DNA of 64,000 nucleotides from Intestinibacillus massiliensis (GCA_029267335.1 JAJUJC010000006.1:1-64000); one strand, 5' to 3'. Positions 1 through 9,407 are shown, numbered from the stretch's first letter. The notes: generated by a model from the letters alone, not told the origin. Made by a program: numbers and translations.

Positions 1-110
1 ATCACTCAGAAGCCAGTCTGTCAAGAACTTTTTTCAAATTCTTTTCGAATCTTGTTTAAGTTCTGGTCATTTTGTCTCCCTCGCGGCCGCCTCACCGAAG
101 CAGCTTGTTT

Positions 111-139
111 AGTATACCAACCATTCCGCCGTTTGTCAA
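111..139 (-). promoter_or_regulatory. Strong promoter reading off the left edge
   Basis: Read on the minus strand this is TTGACA, a 17-bp spacer, then TATACT. A second TTGACA lies at 19-24 on the same strand; its -10 would fall just outside the window. Two tandem strong promoters with an A/T-rich leader and no ORF between them resemble a clostridial rRNA or tRNA operon promoter region, but the transcribed gene is not in view. Nothing else is recognised in positions 1-259 except a short palindrome at 191-204 (ATACTT/AAGTAT). Confidence 0.6.
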
Positions 140-259
140 CACTTATTTTCAAGAAATTTTGAAACTTGACAAAATATACGCAGAGCGTTGATACTTTTAA
201 GTATATCGCGTTTTTGCTGCAAGTCAATCTATTTTGTATTGCTGTTTTGACCAAAAATA

Positions 260-268
260 TGCTATAAT
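260..268 (+). promoter_or_regulatory. Extended -10 promoter of metA
   Basis: TGC followed directly by TATAAT forms an extended -10 element about 38 bp before the metA start. The -35 region is poor (TTGCTG with a 19-bp spacer). No SAM riboswitch (S-box) or T-box fold was seen in the short leader. Confidence 0.5.
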
Positions 269-305
269 TAGTTTCAGTATCCACAAAAGAAGGGAGCTTT
301 CCATT

Positions 306-1229
306 ATGCCGATCAAAATTGCGGACAGCCTTCCGGCGCGTGCCGTTCTGGAAAGTGAAAATATTTTCGTGATGACCGAGTATCGTGCGCTGCATCAGGA
401 TATTCGTCCTCTGCGCATCGCGCTTCTCAACCTCATGCCGACGAAAATCGTGACGGAAACACAAATTCTGCGCTGCCTATCCAACACACCTTTACAAATT
501 GAAATTGATCTGGTGCAAACCGCGACTTACCAGTCTCGTCACACACCGGAGGATCACCTGCTTACCTTTTATAAGACATTTGAAGAAATTCGCGACAACA
601 ATTATGACGGCTTCATTATCACAGGCGCTCCGATCGAGCAGATGGCGTTTGAGGAAGTCGACTATTGGGAGGAACTGTGCGAGATCATGGAGTGGACGAA
701 AAGCCATGTCCATTCTACGCTGCACATTTGCTGGGGCGCGCAGGCAGCGCTCTACTATCACTACGGCATTCAGAAGTATATGCTGCCGGAAAAAGTCTCC
801 GGTATTTTTGAGCACCATGTGTTACAGCCGTGCGAGAACCTGTTCCGCGGATTTGACGATGTTTTTAACGCGCCGCATTCCCGCCACACGGAGGTGCGTG
901 CCGAGGACATCAACCGGGAACCTGCACTGACTCTGCTTGCGCAGTCCGACGAGGTCGGCGTATTTCTGGTAGAAGCACTGTACGGTCGACAGATCTTTGT
1001 GCTGGGTCACGCGGAATATGACGCGGACACCCTGCAAAAGGAGTATGTGCGTGATGTAAATCGCGGGCTTGATCCGCAGATCCCCGCACATTACTTTAAA
1101 AACGATGATCCGTCACAGCCTCCCGTAGTCTCCTGGCGGTCACACGGTCAACTGCTGTACACGAACTGGCTCAACCATTATGTCTATCAAACAACTCCCT
1201 ATGATATTTTCAGCAAGAAGCCCTTTTAA
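306..1229 (+). CDS. metA: Homoserine O-acetyltransferase (MetA family)
   Basis: 307-aa MetA-family acyltransferase, full length. It acylates homoserine, the first committed step to methionine, in the cytosol. The nucleophile is Cys142 in [10 protein letters not shown], and GHAEYD near the C-terminus belongs to the family's active site. Residue 111 is Glu (TGAPIE), where the E. coli succinyltransferase has Gly. In the family Glu111 goes with acetyl-CoA use, so this is probably an acetyltransferase despite the old name. That matches metY at 53.7 kb, which uses O-acetylhomoserine. The start is the ATG after AGAAGGGAG; an upstream in-frame start would add 24 unconserved residues. It is monocistronic, bounded by a terminator. 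Confidence 0.95.
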   Translation: MPIKIADSLPARAVLESENIFVMTEYRALHQDIRPLRIALLNLMPTKIVTETQILRCLSNTPLQIEIDLVQTATYQSRHTPEDHLLTFYKTFEEIRDNNYDGFIITGAPIEQMAFEEVDYWEELCEIMEWTKSHVHSTLHICWGAQAALYYHYGIQKYMLPEKVSGIFEHHVLQPCENLFRGFDDVFNAPHSRHTEVRAEDINREPALTLLAQSDEVGVFLVEALYGRQIFVLGHAEYDADTLQKEYVRDVNRGLDPQIPAHYFKNDDPSQPPVVSWRSHGQLLYTNWLNHYVYQTTPYDIFSKKPF

Positions 1230-1241
1230 AGGATACACACA

Positions 1242-1284
1242 AAACGCCCCGAACTGTGGAAAACTCCGCAGCTCGGGGCGTTTC
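1242..1284. terminator. Bidirectional terminator between metA and the SCP2 gene
   Basis: An inverted repeat built on AAACGCCCCGA...CTCGGGGCGTTT, with A and T runs on both sides, separates two convergent genes and can serve both. Confidence 0.8.
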
Positions 1285-1293
1285 TATTTGGCA

Positions 1294-1617
1294 TCATTGC
1301 CGCATCAGCATATCAAGCAGCAACACTTTATCAACGTTGCCCTCGACCTTCATCTTGCTTTCTGCAATGGCGACGGACGCGCTGAGTTTGCCGCTGACGA
1401 TCTTGTCCAGATTTGTGATCGTGAGGGAAACCTCCGCATCCCGATCTATGTATTCATAGGGCATCACGGACAGTACCCCGTTTAAAATCTCGATGTAGAG
1501 CACACCGCCAACCTTGCCTGTCAGGTTGACCTGAACCGCGAGTTTCCCCTCCGTACCGGCCAAATTCTTATCGCTCAGTTTGGTCTTGATCTTCTCCATC
1601 ATCTGAACTACCGTCAT
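1294..1617 (-). CDS. SCP2 sterol-carrier-like small protein
   Basis: A 107-aa protein matching the SCP-2 sterol-transfer fold: an N-terminal amphipathic helix, then the alternating pattern with VQVNLTGKVGGVLYIEI, a mid-protein YIDRDAEVSLTIT strand and a C-terminal KMKVEGNVDKVLLL. Bacterial single-domain SCP2 proteins are thought to bind lipids or acyl chains, but no reaction is known. It is cytosolic, with no signal or membrane segment. The start follows a good GAAAGGAG site. It has its own promoter and ends at the shared terminator with metA. Confidence 0.7.
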   Translation of the reverse strand: MTVVQMMEKIKTKLSDKNLAGTEGKLAVQVNLTGKVGGVLYIEILNGVLSVMPYEYIDRDAEVSLTITNLDKIVSGKLSASVAIAESKMKVEGNVDKVLLLDMLMRQ

Positions 1618-1652
1618 CGTTGCAAACTCCTTTCGCTTTTACGCTTTTCTCC

Positions 1653-1681
1653 ATTATGAAGCATTTTAGGAAAAAATGCAA
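1653..1681 (-). promoter_or_regulatory. Promoter of the SCP2-like gene
   Basis: On the minus strand: TTGCAT, 17 bp, CATAAT, about 35 bp upstream of the start codon. Confidence 0.5.
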
Positions 1682-1708
1682 CTGCTTTTATGTAAAATAA
1701 TGGAAAAT

Positions 1709-2104
1709 TCAGCTTTTGGCTTCAAATTGGTGTTTACACTTGGGACATGTGACATTGATTCGACCTTTTCCGCGCGGAACACGCAGCGTTGCTGCACAGC
1801 TCGGACATTTGAGATAACGGTGCGTCTTGCGATCTGCAAACTGTGCACGCTTGTTGCCGAGCTTGTTCGCGATCGGCTGCCACCATTTTAAAAAGCGCTG
1901 ATTTTCTGCATAGCGTGCCTGTATATTGCGAGAAAACATGCGGAAATAGCACAGCAGCAGCAGCGCACTTCCGAGCCATGACAAAACTACCAGATGTGTC
2001 AGTATACTGATGAGCATCAGCACGATGCACAGTACGAGCAGCGCGCTGTTGAGCGGATCACCGCCGTAACGCCCGTACATCAGCCTGCGAAACCAGTTCA
2101 TCAT
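1709..2104 (-). CDS. Membrane protein with C-terminal zinc ribbon
   Basis: A 131-aa protein. Residues about 20-53 are hydrophobic and form one hairpin or two membrane passes. Residues about 98-128 carry CPSCAATLRVPRGKGR followed by CPKC, a four-Cys zinc-ribbon knuckle (C-x2-C...C-x2-C) facing the cytosol if the N-terminus is inside. The ribbon resembles the MJ0042-type zinc finger found at the ends of many bacterial membrane proteins. I recognise no specific function. It lies downstream of the engB/FAH-like pair on the same strand, separated by a weak hairpin. Confidence 0.65.
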   Translation of the reverse strand: MMNWFRRLMYGRYGGDPLNSALLVLCIVLMLISILTHLVVLSWLGSALLLLCYFRMFSRNIQARYAENQRFLKWWQPIANKLGNKRAQFADRKTHRYLKCPSCAATLRVPRGKGRINVTCPKCKHQFEAKS

Positions 2105-2133
2105 AAGGTCGTAATTCCTTTCTTCCTGCGCGA

Positions 2134-2155
2134 AAAGCCCTCCGAAGAGGGCTTT
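2134..2155 (-). terminator. Weak hairpin terminator
   Basis: AAAGCCCTC/GAGGGCTTT stem with a 4-nt loop and a short T run on the minus strand. It lies between the FAH-like gene and the zinc-ribbon gene, so read-through is likely. Confidence 0.45.
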
Positions 2156-2160
2156 CCTGA

Positions 2161-2766
2161 TTATTTTCCTCGTTGTACAACCGTGGCGCGCAGCGCACCG
2201 ATCGCGGGCATTTCCACGCTGAGCATGCTCGCCGGGAGCAGCTTGCCCGCGGGCAGACAGAGGGCGACCACATCGCCTGCGCTGAGCACGCAGTCCCCTG
2301 CTATCTGTTCCACCGCTTGTGTCAGTCGTTCTCTGAGCATGCTCACGTTATCGGTACGGCGTACCTCTTCCTCCACTGTGATCGTCAGCGTGTCCGTATC
2401 CGACACCACGTCCGTTACATACGGGCCGACAGAAAAGCCGTTCGCGAGTGTATAGCCGAAAATCGCGCCGTTCTCCCCGAGTACTGCCGCCAGACCACAC
2501 AGGCAGTCCATGCCTGCGGACGGACACGGCAGCGCATCCGACGGGGACAGCACGCGTGAAGCACCCTTGCGGCTGCTCGTGCCATCCTCATGCACACAGA
2601 TGAGCTGTCCGATCGATGCGGGATGGAATTTTGCGCGGGCCGTGCGCACCTGTGCACCCGAATAGCGCCAATCCTCCCATGGAGCAGCGTCGATAATGCG
2701 CACATATTTTTCCTCAACGACGCCCCACTCGTAGGCGTCCTCGTAAAACAGTCTTGCAAACCGCAT
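2161..2766 (-). CDS. Degenerate fumarylacetoacetate hydrolase (FAH)-fold protein
   Basis: 201 aa. The N-terminus (MRFARLFYEDAYEWGVVEE) matches the small N-terminal domain of FAH-family hydrolases. The middle (IFGYTLANGFS) matches the family's FGYTIANDVS, and the end (LSAGDVVALCLPAG, then PAIGALRATVV) matches the GDVI..GTPAG and I.GIG.L motifs. The metal-binding acidic residues (EGELAVVIG in active members) read MDCLCGLAAVLG here, and about 30 residues after the FGYT motif are missing; usual length is 250-290. It is therefore probably not a working hydrolase. The ATG at 2766 sits immediately after the engB stop (TAACATG), so translation is coupled; a GTG three codons upstream is less likely. 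Confidence 0.6.
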   Translation of the reverse strand: MRFARLFYEDAYEWGVVEEKYVRIIDAAPWEDWRYSGAQVRTARAKFHPASIGQLICVHEDGTSSRKGASRVLSPSDALPCPSAGMDCLCGLAAVLGENGAIFGYTLANGFSVGPYVTDVVSDTDTLTITVEEEVRRTDNVSMLRERLTQAVEQIAGDCVLSAGDVVALCLPAGKLLPASMLSVEMPAIGALRATVVQRGK

Positions 2767-2767
2767 G

Positions 2768-3349
2768 TTACACACCCTGTTCGATCATGGCGAGCACTTC
2801 ATCGCGTCCGTCGCCCTTTTCCGCAGAAAACGGGATGATCTGCACATCGACGGGCAGCATCAGCGTCTGGCGGATGAGGTTGAGGTTTGCTTCGCGCTCG
2901 CTCTTTTTGATTTTGTCCAGTTTATTTGCGATGATGGTGAACGGCATGCCCGTGCTCAAAAACCACGATGCCATCGTAATATCATCCGCCGTGGGCTTAT
3001 GGCGAATGTCGACGATCTGAAAGCCCATCGAGATCAGCCCCGCGTGAAAATACTCCTCCATCAGCGCGCCCCAACGTTCTTTTTCGCTTTTGGAGACCTT
3101 TGCATAGCCGTAGCCGGGCAGATCGACAAAATATGCCTGCTTATCAATGCAGAAATAGTTGATGTGGATCGTCTTTCCCGGCTGACCGCCGACAAAGGCA
3201 AATTTTTTGCGATTGAGCAGTCGGTTGATCGTTGAAGACTTGCCGACGTTCGACTTGCCTGCAAAGACGATCTGCGGCAGACCGTCTGCCGGAAAATCCT
3301 CCGTTTTGACTGCGGAGCGGATGAATTCCGCATTATGTAGATTGAGCAT
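2768..3349 (-). CDS. engB: Ribosome biogenesis GTPase EngB/YsxC
   Basis: 193-aa TRAFAC-class GTPase needed for late assembly of the 50S subunit. Motifs: G1 GKSNVGKSS near residue 31, G3 DLPGYGYAKVS near residue 76 (the signature of this family), G4 NKLDK near residue 140 and G5 SAEKGDG near residue 173. Length is standard. It is the last conserved member of the tig-clpP-clpX-lon-engB order and starts 12 bp after lon stops, so it is probably transcribed from the lon promoter. An FAH-fold gene follows without a gap. Confidence 0.95.
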   Translation of the reverse strand: MLNLHNAEFIRSAVKTEDFPADGLPQIVFAGKSNVGKSSTINRLLNRKKFAFVGGQPGKTIHINYFCIDKQAYFVDLPGYGYAKVSKSEKERWGALMEEYFHAGLISMGFQIVDIRHKPTADDITMASWFLSTGMPFTIIANKLDKIKKSEREANLNLIRQTLMLPVDVQIIPFSAEKGDGRDEVLAMIEQGV

Positions 3350-3361
3350 GGATGTCCTTTC

Positions 3362-5794
3362 TCACTGACGAATGCCGGCGCGGCGCGACGAGCGCACAGG
3401 CGGGATCGCGGGTGCGGGCTCTGTCTTTTCGTCCTTCTTAACGGTCTGCGGGCGGCGCGCGAAGTCGATCGCGGTCTCCATGACCGTATCCATGTGCTCT
3501 GCGAGCACAAATGCCACGTTATCCCGCACGATCGGCTCGATCTCCTTGAGATCGCTCTCGTTGTCCTTGGGGATGACGATGGTCTTCATTTTGGCGTGGT
3601 ATGCCGCCATGGTCTTTTCACGCAGACCACCGATCGGCAGAACGCGCCCGCGCAGGGTGACCTCGCCGGTCATCGCGACGGTATGGCGCACCGGCGCACC
3701 GGTCAGTGCGGAAATGATCGCAGTCGTAATGGTCACACCTGCGGACGGGCCATCCTTCGGGATCGCCGCCTCGGGAAAATGGATATGGATGTCGGTCGTC
3801 TTGTAGAACATGGGGTCGATACCGAGTGCCTCCGCGCGCGAACGCACGAACGTCACCGCTGCCTTGGCGCTCTCCTGCATGACCGTGCCCAGATTGCCCG
3901 TGACCTCGATCTTGCCCGTACCCGGCACTGCTGCGACTTCGACTTGGAGCATCTCGCCGCCGACGCTCGTCCACGCGAGTCCATTTACCACGCCAACTTC
4001 GTCGCGCTTTGCAAGATCATCGTCCTTAAAGCGCACCGGACCGAGCAGCTCCTCCCGATTGTCGCGCGTCAGCGTGACCTTATCGGTCGAGCCTTCCGCA
4101 ACCTGCTTCGCCACGCGCCGGCACAGCTTCGCGAGCATCTGCTCCAAACGGCGCACACCCGCCTCGCGGGTGTAGCCCGACACGATCTCCCGCAGCATCG
4201 CTTCGGAGACCGACAGGTTACCTTTTTTGATGCCGTGCTTTGCCATCTGCTTGGGCAGCAAGTGGTGCTTTGCGATCTGCACCTTTTCCTGCTCGGTATA
4301 GCTCGACAGCTCGATGACCTCCATACGGTCGAGCAGTGGACGCGGCACCGTGCCGAGGTCGTTTGCCGTCGTGACAAACAGCACATCGGACAGATCAAAC
4401 GGCAGCTCGATATAATGGTCACGGAACGCGCAGTTCTGCTCGGTATCGAGCACTTCAAGCATCGCAGATGCCGGATCACCGCGGAAATCGTTGCCCATCT
4501 TGTCGATCTCATCGAGCAGCATGAGCGGATTGCTGCTGCCCGCCTGCCGCATTGCCGTCATGATACGGCCGGGCATCGCGCCGATGTACGTCTTGCGGTG
4601 TCCGCGAATGTCCGCCTCGTCCCGCACGCCGCCCAGACTGAGGCGCACATACTTGCGGCCCATCGCCTGCGCGATCGAGCGCGCGATCGAAGTTTTGCCG
4701 ACGCCCGGAGGGCCGACCAGACAAATGACCTGCCCCTTGAGATCGGGCGTGAGCGATTTGACCGCGATAAACTCCAAAATGCGTTCCTTGACCTTTTCCA
4801 GACCGTAGTGGTCGCGGTCGAGCATCTTGCGTGCATGCGCAAGGTCCGTCTGTTCCTTCGAGCGGGTGTTCCACGGCAGCTCGATACAGGTATCAAGATA
4901 GGTGCGAATGACCGCACTTTCCGCGGTGTTCGTGCCCGCCTTGGACATGCGGTCGGCTTCGCGCAGCAGCTTTTCCTCCGCCTCCTGCGGCAGACCGAGC
5001 GCCTTGATCTTTTCGCGGTACTCGTCCGCCTCCTGTGCGGCGTCTTGCTCGCCCAGCTCAGACTGGATGACCTTGATCTGCTCACGCAGATAATACTCGC
5101 GCTGATTTTTATCCATCTGATCCTTGACTTCGTCTTGGATCTCGCTTTCGAGCTTGAGGATCTCGCTCTCCTCGGTCAGCAGACGGATCATCATGGTCAG
5201 GCGGCGAATCGGGTCCAGTTCTTCCAACATTTCCTGCTTCACGTCGTACTCGACCGAGATATTCTGCGCGATAAAGTCTGCCAGATAGCCGGGATCACCG
5301 CCCGCGGAAACCGTGGACACGACATCGGACGACACGCGCTGCGCGTACTGTGCATACTGGTCAAACCGATCCTGTGCGGTGCGCACCAACGCCTGCTCTC
5401 GGCGCAGCGGTACTGCGATCGGATATTCTTCGAGCGGCTCGACCTGTGCAAACAGGCAGCTATCGTCACGCGCGGTCTCAACATATTCGCTGATGCGCGC
5501 GCGCGAACGTCCCTCGACGAGCACACGAATGTTATCGCCGGGCAGGCGTAAAATCTGCTTAATGCTGCAAATCGTACCGATCTCATACAAATCGGTTGAG
5601 GTGGGCTCGTCCAGACGGACGTCCCGCTGTGCGGTCAGGAACAGTACCTGACCGTCTTTCATTGCGGCCTCGAGCGCCTTGATCGACAGCGCGCGACCCA
5701 CATCGAAGTGGATCAGCATCTCCGGAAATGCAATCAAACCGCGCAGCGGCAAAACCGGCAGCAGGCGCGTTGCCTTTTCTTCTGTATACGGCAT
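3362..5794 (-). CDS. lon: ATP-dependent protease Lon
   Basis: 810-aa LonA-type protease. Substrate-binding LON domain at about 8-205, coiled-coil linker at about 205-300, AAA+ domain with Walker A GPPGVGKTS (361-369) and Walker B LMLLDEID (424-431), and C-terminal serine-lysine protease domain. The dyad is Ser684 (DGPSAG) and Lys727 (GLREK), at the usual spacing. It degrades misfolded and regulatory proteins in the cytosol. The start is the ATG at 5794 after AAAGGAG; 13 upstream in-frame residues are not Lon-like. It has its own promoter and a terminator separates it from clpX. The C-terminus has a basic, proline-rich tail after the protease domain. Confidence 0.97.
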   Translation of the reverse strand: MPYTEEKATRLLPVLPLRGLIAFPEMLIHFDVGRALSIKALEAAMKDGQVLFLTAQRDVRLDEPTSTDLYEIGTICSIKQILRLPGDNIRVLVEGRSRARISEYVETARDDSCLFAQVEPLEEYPIAVPLRREQALVRTAQDRFDQYAQYAQRVSSDVVSTVSAGGDPGYLADFIAQNISVEYDVKQEMLEELDPIRRLTMMIRLLTEESEILKLESEIQDEVKDQMDKNQREYYLREQIKVIQSELGEQDAAQEADEYREKIKALGLPQEAEEKLLREADRMSKAGTNTAESAVIRTYLDTCIELPWNTRSKEQTDLAHARKMLDRDHYGLEKVKERILEFIAVKSLTPDLKGQVICLVGPPGVGKTSIARSIAQAMGRKYVRLSLGGVRDEADIRGHRKTYIGAMPGRIMTAMRQAGSSNPLMLLDEIDKMGNDFRGDPASAMLEVLDTEQNCAFRDHYIELPFDLSDVLFVTTANDLGTVPRPLLDRMEVIELSSYTEQEKVQIAKHHLLPKQMAKHGIKKGNLSVSEAMLREIVSGYTREAGVRRLEQMLAKLCRRVAKQVAEGSTDKVTLTRDNREELLGPVRFKDDDLAKRDEVGVVNGLAWTSVGGEMLQVEVAAVPGTGKIEVTGNLGTVMQESAKAAVTFVRSRAEALGIDPMFYKTTDIHIHFPEAAIPKDGPSAGVTITTAIISALTGAPVRHTVAMTGEVTLRGRVLPIGGLREKTMAAYHAKMKTIVIPKDNESDLKEIEPIVRDNVAFVLAEHMDTVMETAIDFARRPQTVKKDEKTEPAPAIPPVRSSRRAGIRQ

Positions 5795-5845
5795 AGTAAA
5801 ACTCCTTTTCAGGGGTGAAATTTGCAAAATCACTGCGTTGTTCTA

Positions 5846-5874
5846 AGTATAGTATAAATGTTCGTCTATTGCAA
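5846..5874 (-). promoter_or_regulatory. Promoter of lon-engB
   Basis: Minus strand TTGCAA, 17 bp, TATACT, about 52 bp before the lon start. An overlapping second TATACT lies 5 bp upstream. I saw no clear CIRCE or CtsR box. Confidence 0.6.
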
Positions 5875-5933
5875 GCGGCAAAAGTGTGGGCAAATAGGTT
5901 AAAACCTCACAAATTCCGCAGTTTTACACAAAA

Positions 5934-5963
5934 GGGGGCGCGGCGCTTGCACGCCGTACCCCC
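5934..5963 (-). terminator. Terminator of clpX
   Basis: GC-rich stem GGGGGyACGGCG/CGCCGyGCCCCC with a CTTG-type loop and TTTTG on the minus strand, directly downstream of the clpX stop. Confidence 0.65.
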
Positions 5964-5996
5964 ATGTCAGTTCTGATTTCATTGTGCGGGGCAGGC

Positions 5997-7298
5997 TCAG
6001 CCCGCCTCGGTGTCCTTGGACTTTTTGACCTTTTTGAGCGGCGTTTCATAGTGCCCAAGCACCGGTCCCGCCGTGCGGTCGATGACATCCTTTGTGATAC
6101 GAACGCTCTCGATCGTCTCATCCGAAGGAATATCGTACATGATGTCGGTCATGGCGTCTTCCATCACACCGCGTAGACCGCGTGCGCCGGTTTTGCGCTC
6201 GTTCGCAATCTGCGCCACACGGATGAGCGCGTCGTCGTCAAAGCTCAGCTGAACCCCATCGAGGTCAAACAGCTTCTGGTACTGCTTGACCAGTGCGTTT
6301 TTCGGCTCGGTCAGGATGCGCACGAGTGCGCTTTCATCCAGGCTTTCCAGCGCAACGATTGCCGGCAGACGACCGATGAGCTCAGGAATCAGACCATATT
6401 TCATCAAGTCGTGCGGCTCGATCTTGGACAGCAGCGCACTGACGTCCTCTTCCTCGCGTGATTTGACCTCCGCGCCAAAGCCCAGTCCCTGCTTGCCCGC
6501 ACGGCGCTGGATGATCTTCTCGATACCATCAAATGCGCCGCCACAAATGAACAGAATGTTTGTCGTGTCGATCTGGATGAACTCCTGATGCGGGTGCTTA
6601 CGGCCCCCCTGCGGAGGAACGTTCGCCGTCGTGCCCTCAAGCATTTTGAGCAATGCCTGCTGCACGCCCTCACCCGAAACGTCGCGCGTGATCGAGGGAT
6701 TCTCGCTCTTGCGGGCAATTTTGTCGATCTCGTCCACATAAATGATGCCGCGCTCAGCGCGCTCCACATCGAAATCAGCAGCCTGGATCAGTCGCAGCAG
6801 GATGTTCTCGACATCCTCGCCAACATAGCCCGCTTCGGTCAGCGTCGTTGCATCCGCAATCGCAAACGGCACGCGCAGCGTCTTGGCAAGCGTCTGCGCA
6901 AGCAGCGTCTTGCCCGAGCCGGACGGACCGAGCATGAGGATGTTGCTCTTGGCCAGTTCGACATCGTCGCCGCCAAAGAAAATACGTTTATAGTGGTTGT
7001 AGACCGCGACAGACAGCGCCACCTTGGCCTTTTCCTGCCCGATGACATACTCATCGAGCGTTTTTTTCAGTTCACGCGGTGTAGGCAGTTCGGTCATGCC
7101 TTCGGGCAGACGGATGCTATCCTCGTCCGTGTCGATCGGGTGCCCCACACCGAAATCCTCGTCCAGAATGCTGCTGCATACGCCGATGCACTCATCACAG
7201 ATATAGACACCGGGACCCGCGATGAGTTTGCGCACCTTGTCCTGCGGCTTGCCGCAGAACGAGCACTTCAGGTTCCTGGTATCGTCTTTATTAGGCAT
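5997..7298 (-). CDS. clpX: ATP-dependent Clp protease ATPase subunit ClpX
   Basis: 433-aa AAA+ unfoldase that feeds substrates to ClpP. An N-terminal zinc-binding domain has four cysteines (CSFCGKP near residue 11 and CDEC near 33). Walker A is [12 protein letters not shown] near 115; Walker B, LIYVDEID-type (IIYVDEIDK), is near 180; the IGF-like ClpP-docking loop reads GLGFGAE; sensor 2 is GARGLR near 368. The start is the ATG at 7298 after GAGGTGG; a longer reading adds 16 unrelated residues. It lies downstream of clpP with a hairpin in the gap and is followed by a terminator. Confidence 0.97.
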   Translation of the reverse strand: MPNKDDTRNLKCSFCGKPQDKVRKLIAGPGVYICDECIGVCSSILDEDFGVGHPIDTDEDSIRLPEGMTELPTPRELKKTLDEYVIGQEKAKVALSVAVYNHYKRIFFGGDDVELAKSNILMLGPSGSGKTLLAQTLAKTLRVPFAIADATTLTEAGYVGEDVENILLRLIQAADFDVERAERGIIYVDEIDKIARKSENPSITRDVSGEGVQQALLKMLEGTTANVPPQGGRKHPHQEFIQIDTTNILFICGGAFDGIEKIIQRRAGKQGLGFGAEVKSREEEDVSALLSKIEPHDLMKYGLIPELIGRLPAIVALESLDESALVRILTEPKNALVKQYQKLFDLDGVQLSFDDDALIRVAQIANERKTGARGLRGVMEDAMTDIMYDIPSDETIESVRITKDVIDRTAGPVLGHYETPLKKVKKSKDTEAG

Positions 7299-7324
7299 AT
7301 TCCACCTCAAAGATACAAATGGCG

Positions 7325-7357
7325 GAACCATCGGAGCGCTAAGCACCCCGATGGTTC
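7325..7357 (-). repeat. Perfect 10-bp hairpin between clpP and clpX
   Basis: GAACCATCGG and CCGATGGTTC flank a 13-nt loop in the clpP-clpX gap. No T run follows on either strand, so it is more likely an mRNA processing or stability element than a terminator; that role is inference. Confidence 0.5.
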
Positions 7358-7413
7358 ACCCGCTAAACGAATTGCTGCTATGTCCTGTGCCGCGGACCTT
7401 ACGGTCGGCAGGC

Positions 7414-8001
7414 TCAGGCGCGCTTGTCGAACACCTTGTCGATCAGACCGTAAGCAAGTGCATCCTCCGCGGACAAGAAATTGTCGCGGTCGGTATCGCG
7501 CTCGATGATGTCGATCGGCTTGCCGGTGTTTTCGGCAAGGATGCGATTGAGTTTGTCGCGCGTCTTGAGGATCCAGTCGGTGTGAATCTTCATATCGGAC
7601 GCCTGTCCGCGCGCGCCGCCCATCGGCTGGTGGATCATGATCTCACTGTTGGGGAGCGCAAAGCGCTTGCCCTTGGCGCCCGAGGACAGCAAAAAAGCGC
7701 CCATCGAAGCCGCCATGCCGATGCAGATCGTGGAAACATCGGGCTTGATGTAGTTCATCGTATCATAGATCGCCATACCCGCGGTGACAGAGCCCCCCGG
7801 GCTGTTGATATAAAACGCGATGTCCTTATCCGGATCCTGTCCTTCAAGATAAAGCAGCTGCGCGACGATCAGTGACGCCGTCGTATCGTTTACCTCTTCA
7901 GACAGCAGGATGATACGGTCGTTGAGCAAGCGGGAGTAAATGTCATAGGAGCGTTCACCGCCGCGATTGGTCGGCTCAATTACCATTGGTACCAGACTCA
8001 T
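7414..8001 (-). CDS. clpP: ATP-dependent Clp protease proteolytic subunit ClpP
   Basis: 195-aa serine peptidase that forms the tetradecameric chamber served by ClpX. The triad is Ser99 (GMAASMG), His124 (MIHQPMGG) and Asp173 (DTDRDNF), with normal spacing. The N-terminus [18 protein letters not shown]-like is the classic ClpP start and supports the ATG at 8001, after GGAAGGAGA; the 13 upstream in-frame residues are not conserved. It lies between tig and clpX on the same strand. Confidence 0.97.
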   Translation of the reverse strand: MSLVPMVIEPTNRGGERSYDIYSRLLNDRIILLSEEVNDTTASLIVAQLLYLEGQDPDKDIAFYINSPGGSVTAGMAIYDTMNYIKPDVSTICIGMAASMGAFLLSSGAKGKRFALPNSEIMIHQPMGGARGQASDMKIHTDWILKTRDKLNRILAENTGKPIDIIERDTDRDNFLSAEDALAYGLIDKVFDKRA

Positions 8002-8072
8002 AATACAATATCTCCTTCCAATATCTTCAGCAATCGACAAGATATGTATCGGTATCGTCTCGTTCTCTGAAA

Positions 8073-9407
8073 TTAGTCCTCTTCAGCGACAACATCGTCG
8101 CCCTTTTTCTTTGCAGCAGCCTTCTTCTTCGTGATCTTGGCATTTTCCTTGACCACGTCGAGCGCCTTGGAGATGCGCAGATCGCCGCGCAGCGCTTCCG
8201 CGTTGACCAGCGTCTTGACCTTCTCTACGTCGATGCCGTAGCTCTCAGCCAGCTTTGCGTACTCGTCTGCAACGGTCGCGTCGTCGATCTCAATGTTCTC
8301 CATGTCCGCAACCTTCTGCAGCGCAAGGCGAACCTTGACCTGACGGTCAGCCTGCTCGCGGAACATGCCGCGGAATGCGACGGAATCCATGCCGGTCATC
8401 TGGAGGTAACGCTCTACGTTCAGACCCTGCATCTGGAGACGGTATGCGAAATCCTGTACGATCGTGTCAATCTGGTTGTCGATCATGATCTCCGGGATGT
8501 CCGCAGCCAACTTCGCGATGACTGCGTCAAGCAGCTGCTCTTCGACCTGACGGTCGACTTCTTCCTGACGGGCAGCGATCAGGCGCTCCTTGACTTCCTT
8601 CTTCAGGTCGTCGAGGGTCTCGCAGGTCTCGGAAACGTCCTTTGCGAACTCGTCGTCAATCTTGGGCAGAACGGTCTCTTGTACGGTGTGCACCTTGCAC
8701 TTAAAGACAGCGACCTTGCCTGCCAGCTCTTCTGCGTGGTAGTCGGTCGGGAAGGTGACGGTCACGTCAACTTCGTCGCCCGCCTTCGTGCCGATCAGCT
8801 GATCCTCGAAGCCCGGGATAAAGGAGCCGGAGCCCAGCACGAGGCTGTGGTTCTCGCCCTTGCCGCCTTCGAACGGAACGCCGTCGATGCTGCCCTCAAA
8901 GTCGATGACGACGGTGTCGTCCTTCTTTGCGGCGCGCTCAACGGTCTCGGTGCGTGCGACGCGCTGCGCCATACGCTCGAGCTCTGCCTTAACATCGGCA
9001 GCGAGGACCTTGACCTCATCCTGCTCGACTTCAATGCCCTTGTATTCGCTGACTGCGACTTCGGGCTGTACCGGTACCTTCGCGAGGAATACATAGCCGC
9101 CGTCCTCGAGGATTTCCTTCATCTCGATGTCCGCGGGGCCGATCGCTTCGATCGCGGCTTCCTTGACCGCCTTATCATATGCCTCAGGATAGGAAATATT
9201 GATCGCATCCTCGAGGAATACACCCTCGCCGTACAGCTTTTCGATCAGGTGGCGCGGCGCCTTGCCCTTACGGAAGCCCGGGACGGTGATTTTCTTGCCG
9301 TTTTTCTTGAAGGCAACCTGCTTGCCCGCTTCTACTTCTTCAGCGGAAACGGCGATCGTCAGCTCGACGATGCTCTTTTCCTGCTTTTCAACGCTTTTCA
9401 GTTCCAT
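8073..9407 (-). CDS. tig: Trigger factor, ribosome-bound chaperone and prolyl isomerase
   Basis: 444 aa. Ribosome-binding N-terminal domain with the signature [17 protein letters not shown] near residues 45-60, an FKBP-type PPIase domain near 165-250 ([17 protein letters not shown]), and a long helical C-terminal chaperone domain. The tail is rich in Lys and acidic residues ([12 protein letters not shown]). The start is the ATG at 9407 after AGGAGG. It is the first gene of the tig-clpP-clpX group and couples nascent-chain folding with Clp proteolysis. The 108-bp upstream gap is A/T-rich but gave no clear promoter. Confidence 0.95.
   Translation of the reverse strand: MELKSVEKQEKSIVELTIAVSAEEVEAGKQVAFKKNGKKITVPGFRKGKAPRHLIEKLYGEGVFLEDAINISYPEAYDKAVKEAAIEAIGPADIEMKEILEDGGYVFLAKVPVQPEVAVSEYKGIEVEQDEVKVLAADVKAELERMAQRVARTETVERAAKKDDTVVIDFEGSIDGVPFEGGKGENHSLVLGSGSFIPGFEDQLIGTKAGDEVDVTVTFPTDYHAEELAGKVAVFKCKVHTVQETVLPKIDDEFAKDVSETCETLDDLKKEVKERLIAARQEEVDRQVEEQLLDAVIAKLAADIPEIMIDNQIDTIVQDFAYRLQMQGLNVERYLQMTGMDSVAFRGMFREQADRQVKVRLALQKVADMENIEIDDATVADEYAKLAESYGIDVEKVKTLVNAEALRGDLRISKALDVVKENAKITKKKAAAKKKGDDVVAEED

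Noticed and set aside
269-305. SAM riboswitch or T-box ahead of metA
   Set aside because: The leader is only about 37 bases long and shows no such fold.
3494-5551. A 685-codon open frame antisense to lon
   Set aside because: It mirrors lon exactly, has no recognisable domain or ribosome site, and is low in plausible protein features. High GC keeps stops rare on the opposite strand.
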